A DNA stretch of 64,000 bases from Pseudoclavibacter sp. AY1F1 (lineage in GTDB: Bacteria; Actinomycetota; Actinomycetes; Actinomycetales; Microbacteriaceae): positions 744,001 to 808,000 of the forward strand of contig NZ_PSTQ01000001.1 in assembly GCF_002931075.1 (NCBI RefSeq), given 5' to 3'. The notes beneath the pieces were generated by a model. It saw only the letters and a list, made by a program, of their open reading frames with translations. It did no database searches and was not told the origin of the DNA. Below are positions 60,370-64,000 of the stretch, in pieces. Within the stretch, counting starts at the first letter, position 1; each line of letters opens with the position of its first letter. The translations under genes were made by a program, and so were the position numbers.

Positions 60370-61822
60370 CCCGAGAGGATTCCTCACCAACCGCGAGCGA
60401 GAGCTGCCAAAGCGCCGCCCCGTTCCCGTGCGGATCATGGACTTCAGCGAGGTCTACGACCCGCAGGAGCCGACCCAGCTCCGTCGGCAGGCGGGACGCT
60501 GCATGGACTGCGGCGTTCCCTTCTGCCACCAGGGGTGCCCGCTCGGCAACATCATCCCCGAGTGGAACGACCTGACGTTCCGCGGCGACATGGCCGGAGC
60601 AAGCGAGCGGCTGCATGCCACGAACAACTTCCCGGAGTTCACGGGCCGCCTGTGCCCGGCTCCGTGCGAGTCTTCGTGCGTGCTCGGCATCAACCAGCCC
60701 GCGGTGACCATCAAGCGAGTCGAGCAGTCGATCGCCGACACGGCCTTCGCGGAGGGCAACGTGCGTCCGCACCCGCCCGAGCGCCTCTCGGGCAAGACCG
60801 TCGCTGTCGTGGGCTCCGGCCCCGCTGGCCTCGCGGCTGCCCAGCAACTGACACGTGCAGGCCACACGGTGGCGGTCTTTGAGCGGGACGACCGTATCGG
60901 CGGCCTCCTGCGGTACGGCATCCCCGACTTCAAGATGGAGAAATCCGTCCTCGACGCGCGCCTCTCGCAGATGCGTGCTGAAGGAACTCGCTTCCGCACC
61001 GGCATCGAGATCGGCCGGGACATCACCTGGGACAACCTGCGCCAGCGCTACGACGCAGTCGTGGTGTGCACCGGAGCCATCGTGCCGCGCGACCTTCCCG
61101 TGCCAGGCCGTGAGCTCAAGGGCGTCCACTACGCGATGGACTTCCTGACCCAGTCGAACCGCGTCGTCGCGGGTGATGACCTCGCCTCGCAGATCCACGC
61201 AGAGGACAAGCACGTCATCGTCATCGGCGGTGGCGACACGGGAGCCGACTGCATCGGCACGTCGCACCGCCAGGGCGCGACCTCGGTCACCAACCTCGCC
61301 ATCGGCAAGGAACCACCGACGGAGCGCCCAGCTCACCAGCCGTGGCCAACCACGCCGACGCTGTTCGAGGTATCCACGTCGCACGAAGAGGGCGGTGAGC
61401 GCGCGTTCCAGGCCTCGACGGTCGAGTTCATCGGCGACGAGTCTGGCCGTGTTCGCGCGATCCGTCTCGCCGAGACCGAGTTCCGCGCAGACGGATCGCG
61501 TGGTCCGAAGGCAGGGACCGAGCGTGAGCTTCCCGCCGACCTCGTGCTCCTCGCCATGGGCTTCACCGGCCCGGAGCGCCACACGATCGAGCCGCAGCTC
61601 CAGCTGCCCTTCACTTCTCGGGGGGAGCTCGACCGCACCGCCGAGTACGAGACGGAACTCCCAGGAGTGTTCGTTGCGGGCGACGCGGGGCGCGGACAGT
61701 CCCTCATCGTCTGGGCGATTGCCGAGGGGCGTGCGGCAGCCGCCTCCGTCGACCGGTATCTTGAACAGTCGACGGAACTTCCCGAGCCGATCCTCGCTAC
61801 CGAGCGCGCGATCTCGCTCTGA
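60362..61822 (+). CDS. gltD: Glutamate synthase small subunit
   Basis: FAD-dependent electron-input subunit that passes NADPH electrons to GltB. It has 486 residues from GTG 60362, embedded in the gltB stop (GTGGCTGA). The N-terminal region holds two iron-sulfur cysteine sets: CMDCGVPFCHQGCPLGN near residue 46 and CPAPCESSCVLG near residue 98. The FAD site VVGSGPAGLAAAQQL is near residue 149 and the NADPH site VIGGGDTGADCIG near residue 289. GVFVAGDAGRGQSLIVWAI (core FVAGDAGRGQSL) near residue 437 closes the FAD domain. Confidence 0.97.
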
Positions 61823-61877
61823 ATCCGCCACCACGCGCCCCCTGGCGCACAACAGTTTCGACGAACCGGAGATATGC

Positions 61878-63335
61878 ATGAGCCGTAGAGCGAAGATCGT
61901 CGCCACCCTCGGTCCAGCCGTCAACACCCCTGAAGGGATCCGCGCCCTCATCGGCGCCGGCGTCAACGTCACGCGCTTCAACCTCAGCCACGGTGACCAC
62001 ACCGTGCACACCGACAACTACAAGCTCGTGCGGGATGCGGCTGAGGAGCTCGGCGTTCCCGTCGCGATCCTGGTCGACTTGCAGGGCCCGAAGATCCGTC
62101 TCGAGAAGTTCGAGGACGGACCCCACGACCTCGCGGTCGGGGACATCTTCAAGATCACCTCTCAGGATGTGCCAGGCACGAAGGACCTCGTCGGCACGAC
62201 CTACAAGGGCCTGCCCACCGATGTGAAGCCGGGCGACCCGCTCCTCATCGATGACGGCAAGGTGCTCGTGCGCGTCGTGGAGACCGACGGCGTGACCGTC
62301 ACGACCCGCGTCGAGGTGCCAGGCAAGGTCTCGAACAACAAGGGCATCAACCTGCCGGGTGTCGCCGTGAACGTGCCGGCGCTGTCCGAGAAGGACGAGG
62401 ACGACCTGCGCTGGGGTCTGCGCATCGGCGCCGACATCATCGCGCTCTCCTTCGTGCGCTCTGCCGAGGACATCAACCGCGTCCACGCGATCATGGACGA
62501 GGAAGGCATCCGCCTCCCCGTCATCGCGAAGATCGAGAAGCCACAGGCTGTCGAGAACCTCAACGAGATCGTCGACGCGTTCGACGGCATCATGGTCGCC
62601 CGCGGCGACCTCGGCGTTGAGCTTCCCCTCGAGCAGGTCCCGATCGTGCAGAAGAACGCGATCCAGCAGGCCCGCCGCTGGGCGAAGCCCGTCATCGTCG
62701 CAACCCAGATGCTCGAGACGATGATCGAGAATCCGCGTCCCACCCGCGCGGAGGCCTCCGACTGCGCGAACGCCGTCCTCGACGGCGCTGACGCGCTCAT
62801 GCTGTCCGGCGAGACGAGCGTCGGCGCGTTCCCGATCGAGGCCGTCAAGACCATGGCGCGCATCATCGAATCGACCGAGACGCACGGCATGGACCGCATC
62901 CCGCCGCTTGGCACGAAGCCATTCACGCAGGGCGGCGCGATCACCCTCGCGGCGTCCGAGGTTGGCGAGTTCCTCAAGGCGAAGTACTACTGCGTGTTCA
63001 CGGAGTCGGGCGACTCCGTGCGCCGTATGGCTCGCCTGCGCACTGAGATCCCCGTGCTCGGGTTCACCCCGTCGCCACACATCGCGCGTCGCATGAACCT
63101 CTACTGGGGTGTCACGGCGGCCATCGTCGACCGCGTCACCCACACGGACGAGATGATCGGCCAGGTCGACAAGTACCTCATCGAGAACGGCCTCGCCCAG
63201 GCTGGCGACGTCGTCGTGGTCGTGGCCGGCATGCCGCCGGGACGCGCTGGCACCACAAACGACCTGCGCGTGCACCGCGTGGGTGTCGATGACGACCGCT
63301 CCGTCCCAGCGTACGAAGGCAAGCACACCCGCTGA
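61878..63335 (+). CDS. pyk: Pyruvate kinase
   Basis: Last step of glycolysis, phosphoenolpyruvate to pyruvate with ATP formation. It has 485 residues from ATG 61878, with CCGGAG upstream. Signatures are RRAKIVATLGPAVNTPEGI near residue 3, LVDLQGPKIR near residue 66, the active-site VIAKIEKPQAVENLNEIVDAFDGIMVARGDLGVELP (core IAKIEKPQAVENL and VARGDLGVELP) near residues 216-246, VATQMLETMIENPRPTRAE (core) near residue 274, and MLSGETSVG near residue 309. The C-terminal regulatory domain is complete. It has its own strong terminator, and there is no obvious coupling to gltD. Confidence 0.98.
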   Translation: MSRRAKIVATLGPAVNTPEGIRALIGAGVNVTRFNLSHGDHTVHTDNYKLVRDAAEELGVPVAILVDLQGPKIRLEKFEDGPHDLAVGDIFKITSQDVPGTKDLVGTTYKGLPTDVKPGDPLLIDDGKVLVRVVETDGVTVTTRVEVPGKVSNNKGINLPGVAVNVPALSEKDEDDLRWGLRIGADIIALSFVRSAEDINRVHAIMDEEGIRLPVIAKIEKPQAVENLNEIVDAFDGIMVARGDLGVELPLEQVPIVQKNAIQQARRWAKPVIVATQMLETMIENPRPTRAEASDCANAVLDGADALMLSGETSVGAFPIEAVKTMARIIESTETHGMDRIPPLGTKPFTQGGAITLAASEVGEFLKAKYYCVFTESGDSVRRMARLRTEIPVLGFTPSPHIARRMNLYWGVTAAIVDRVTHTDEMIGQVDKYLIENGLAQAGDVVVVVAGMPPGRAGTTNDLRVHRVGVDDDRSVPAYEGKHTR

Positions 63336-63353
63336 GCCCAGACATGTGCCTGA

Positions 63354-63389
63354 GAGGCCGGACAGGACCACAAGGTCCTGTCCGGCCTC
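63354..63389 (+). terminator. Intrinsic terminator of pyk
   Basis: A perfect 16-bp stem (63354-63369 with 63374-63389), an ACAA tetraloop and a partly T-rich tail (TTGCTGT), 18 bases after the pyk stop. Confidence 0.85.
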
Positions 63390-63427
63390 TTGCTGTCTGA
63401 GCACCAGCCCGCCTGCCTGACGCCGGG

Positions 63428-63433
63428 TATCGT
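63428..63433 (+). promoter_or_regulatory. -10 element of a probable leaderless transcript
   Basis: TATCGT, six bases (TTGAGC) and ATG 63440. It lies after the pyk terminator and is the likely promoter of the terminal hydrolase gene. Confidence 0.5.
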
Positions 63434-63439
63434 TTGAGC

Positions 63440-63472
63440 ATGTCGACCTCAGAGACCGGTAGCGAGAAGTGA
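63440..63472 (+). CDS. Candidate leaderless 10-residue ORF coupled to the hydrolase
   Basis: ATG TCG ACC ... TGA encodes MSTSETGSEK. The stop overlaps the GTG start of the downstream hydrolase in the form GTGA. The -10 spacing places the transcription start on its ATG. If it is translated, termination here could deliver ribosomes to the hydrolase start, which has no good ribosome-binding site. It is too short for similarity evidence, so this rests on architecture alone. Confidence 0.35.
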   Translation: MSTSETGSEK

Positions 63473-64000
63473 CTCCAGTGCAGGGCTCCACGGAGATGGA
63501 CTCCAGCGATTCGCTGGTCGCCTCGACGGCCTGGCGACCCGATGTGCTCGGCGCGGGGTTTTCCGCGCTCGACCTGCCGCTCAAGCCCGACCACGAGGGC
63601 GAGGTCGTCGCGACCCTCGTGCGAGGACCGCGGGCTGATCGCTTTGCGCGTGGTGCGGCTCGCGGCGCCGACGTCCTCTACGTGCACGGCTGGTCCGACT
63701 ACTTCTTCCAGAAGCACCATGCGCACTACTGGGCAGGGGAGGGAGCGCGCTTCTTCGCGCTCGACCTCCGCAAGTATGGGCGCAGCCTCCGGGACCACCA
63801 GACGCCGGGGTTCGTGACCGACCTCGCGACCTACGACGAGGACCTGGACCGCGCCCTCGAGGTCATGGGACACGGCCCAGGGGGACACCGCAGGGGCAGG
63901 CACCCGCTCATCCTGATCGGGCATTCCACCGGCGGGCTCACGCTGAGCCTGTGGGCCGACCGACACCCCGGGCGTGCGGATGCGCTCATCCTCAACAGTC
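63469..64000 (+). CDS. Alpha/beta hydrolase, N-terminal part
   Basis: About 177 codons are visible before the window ends. The protein shows a standard alpha/beta hydrolase start: DVLYVHGWSDYFF near residue 69 (oxyanion-hole HGW), FFALDLRKYGRSLRDHQ near residue 95, and the nucleophile elbow LIGHSTGG with Ser153. This order fits the serine aminopeptidase/monoacylglycerol-lipase-like group (S33); the substrate is unknown and the catalytic Asp and His lie beyond the window. The GTG at 63469 overlaps the stop of the 10-codon ORF; ATG 63496 is an alternative start. Confidence 0.85.
   Translation, partial: MTPVQGSTEMDSSDSLVASTAWRPDVLGAGFSALDLPLKPDHEGEVVATLVRGPRADRFARGAARGADVLYVHGWSDYFFQKHHAHYWAGEGARFFALDLRKYGRSLRDHQTPGFVTDLATYDEDLDRALEVMGHGPGGHRRGRHPLILIGHSTGGLTLSLWADRHPGRADALILNS

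Noticed and set aside
61797-63584. A 595-codon minus-strand open frame opposite pyk that continues past its terminator
   Set aside because: It reads through a perfect 16-bp terminator hairpin and has no recognisable domain; pyk accounts for the sequence.

Overview
The window is a dense stretch of core chromosome from a high-GC Gram-positive actinobacterium, most likely of the family Microbacteriaceae. I infer this from the strong G/C bias at third codon positions, the many GTG and TTG starts, and actinobacterial gene order (yajC-secD-secF-rsh, rpsD-alaS-ruvX-mltG-aroECKB, efp-nusB-pyrRBC-carAB-pyrF-gmk-rpoZ-coaBC-metK-priA-fmt-rsmB-rpe, hisEGFI-trp-lgt-gltBD-pyk). Lineage markers are an IHF-like domain next to guanylate kinase, a PriA without helicase motifs, and the small HGxxPAAW and PH-like membrane proteins. 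I cannot name the genus. I see no rRNA, tRNA, CRISPR array, prophage, insertion sequence or origin, and no stretch over 300 bases without a gene.

Layout. 1-9.8 kb: end of a HIT hydrolase, PLP synthase (pdxST), an M18 aminopeptidase, YebC, the RuvCAB Holliday-junction system and the Sec accessory complex (yajC-secDF). 9.8-17.1 kb: a stable inverted repeat, the (p)ppGpp enzyme Rsh, three minus-strand genes (an AbiEi-antitoxin-like orphan, a DUF349 protein, a membrane-anchored cyclophilin), then rarA and rpsD. 17.3-26.1 kb: two small membrane proteins, alaS, ruvX, mltG and the shikimate genes aroE-C-K-B. 26.1-28.8 kb: a small accessory island (RibD/DHFR-like protein, GNAT acetyltransferase, HAD phosphatase) that separates aroB from aroQ. 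28.8-48.3 kb: aroQ, efp, nusB, the PyrR-controlled pyrimidine operon through carAB and pyrF, an mIHF-Gmk fusion, rpoZ, coaBC, metK, priA, fmt, rsmB and rpe. 48.3-55.6 kb: histidine genes (hisE, G, F, I) followed by a Trp-associated membrane protein, trpC, trpB, trpA and lgt, with no trpE. 55.6-64 kb: glutamate synthase (gltBD) behind GlnR-like boxes, pyruvate kinase with a strong terminator, and the start of an alpha/beta hydrolase preceded by a probable leaderless small ORF.

How the genes work together. The shikimate genes supply chorismate. carAB and the pyr genes make UMP, with PyrR probably sensing UMP/UTP through a leader RNA. gltBD makes glutamate, which feeds the amidotransferase and aminotransferase reactions. 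hisF, pdxT and carA all use glutamine. Many genes overlap by 1, 4 or 8 bases, so translational coupling is probably widespread.

I did not find a convincing undescribed defence or mobile system. The best leads are the mIHF-Gmk fusion, a recurring TANNNT-N6-start leaderless promoter architecture at six starts (including a 10-codon ORF coupled to the terminal hydrolase), the nested palindromes before rsh, the GlnR-like boxes before gltB, a TA-antitoxin-like gene that begins inside its neighbour's terminator, and the missing trpE.
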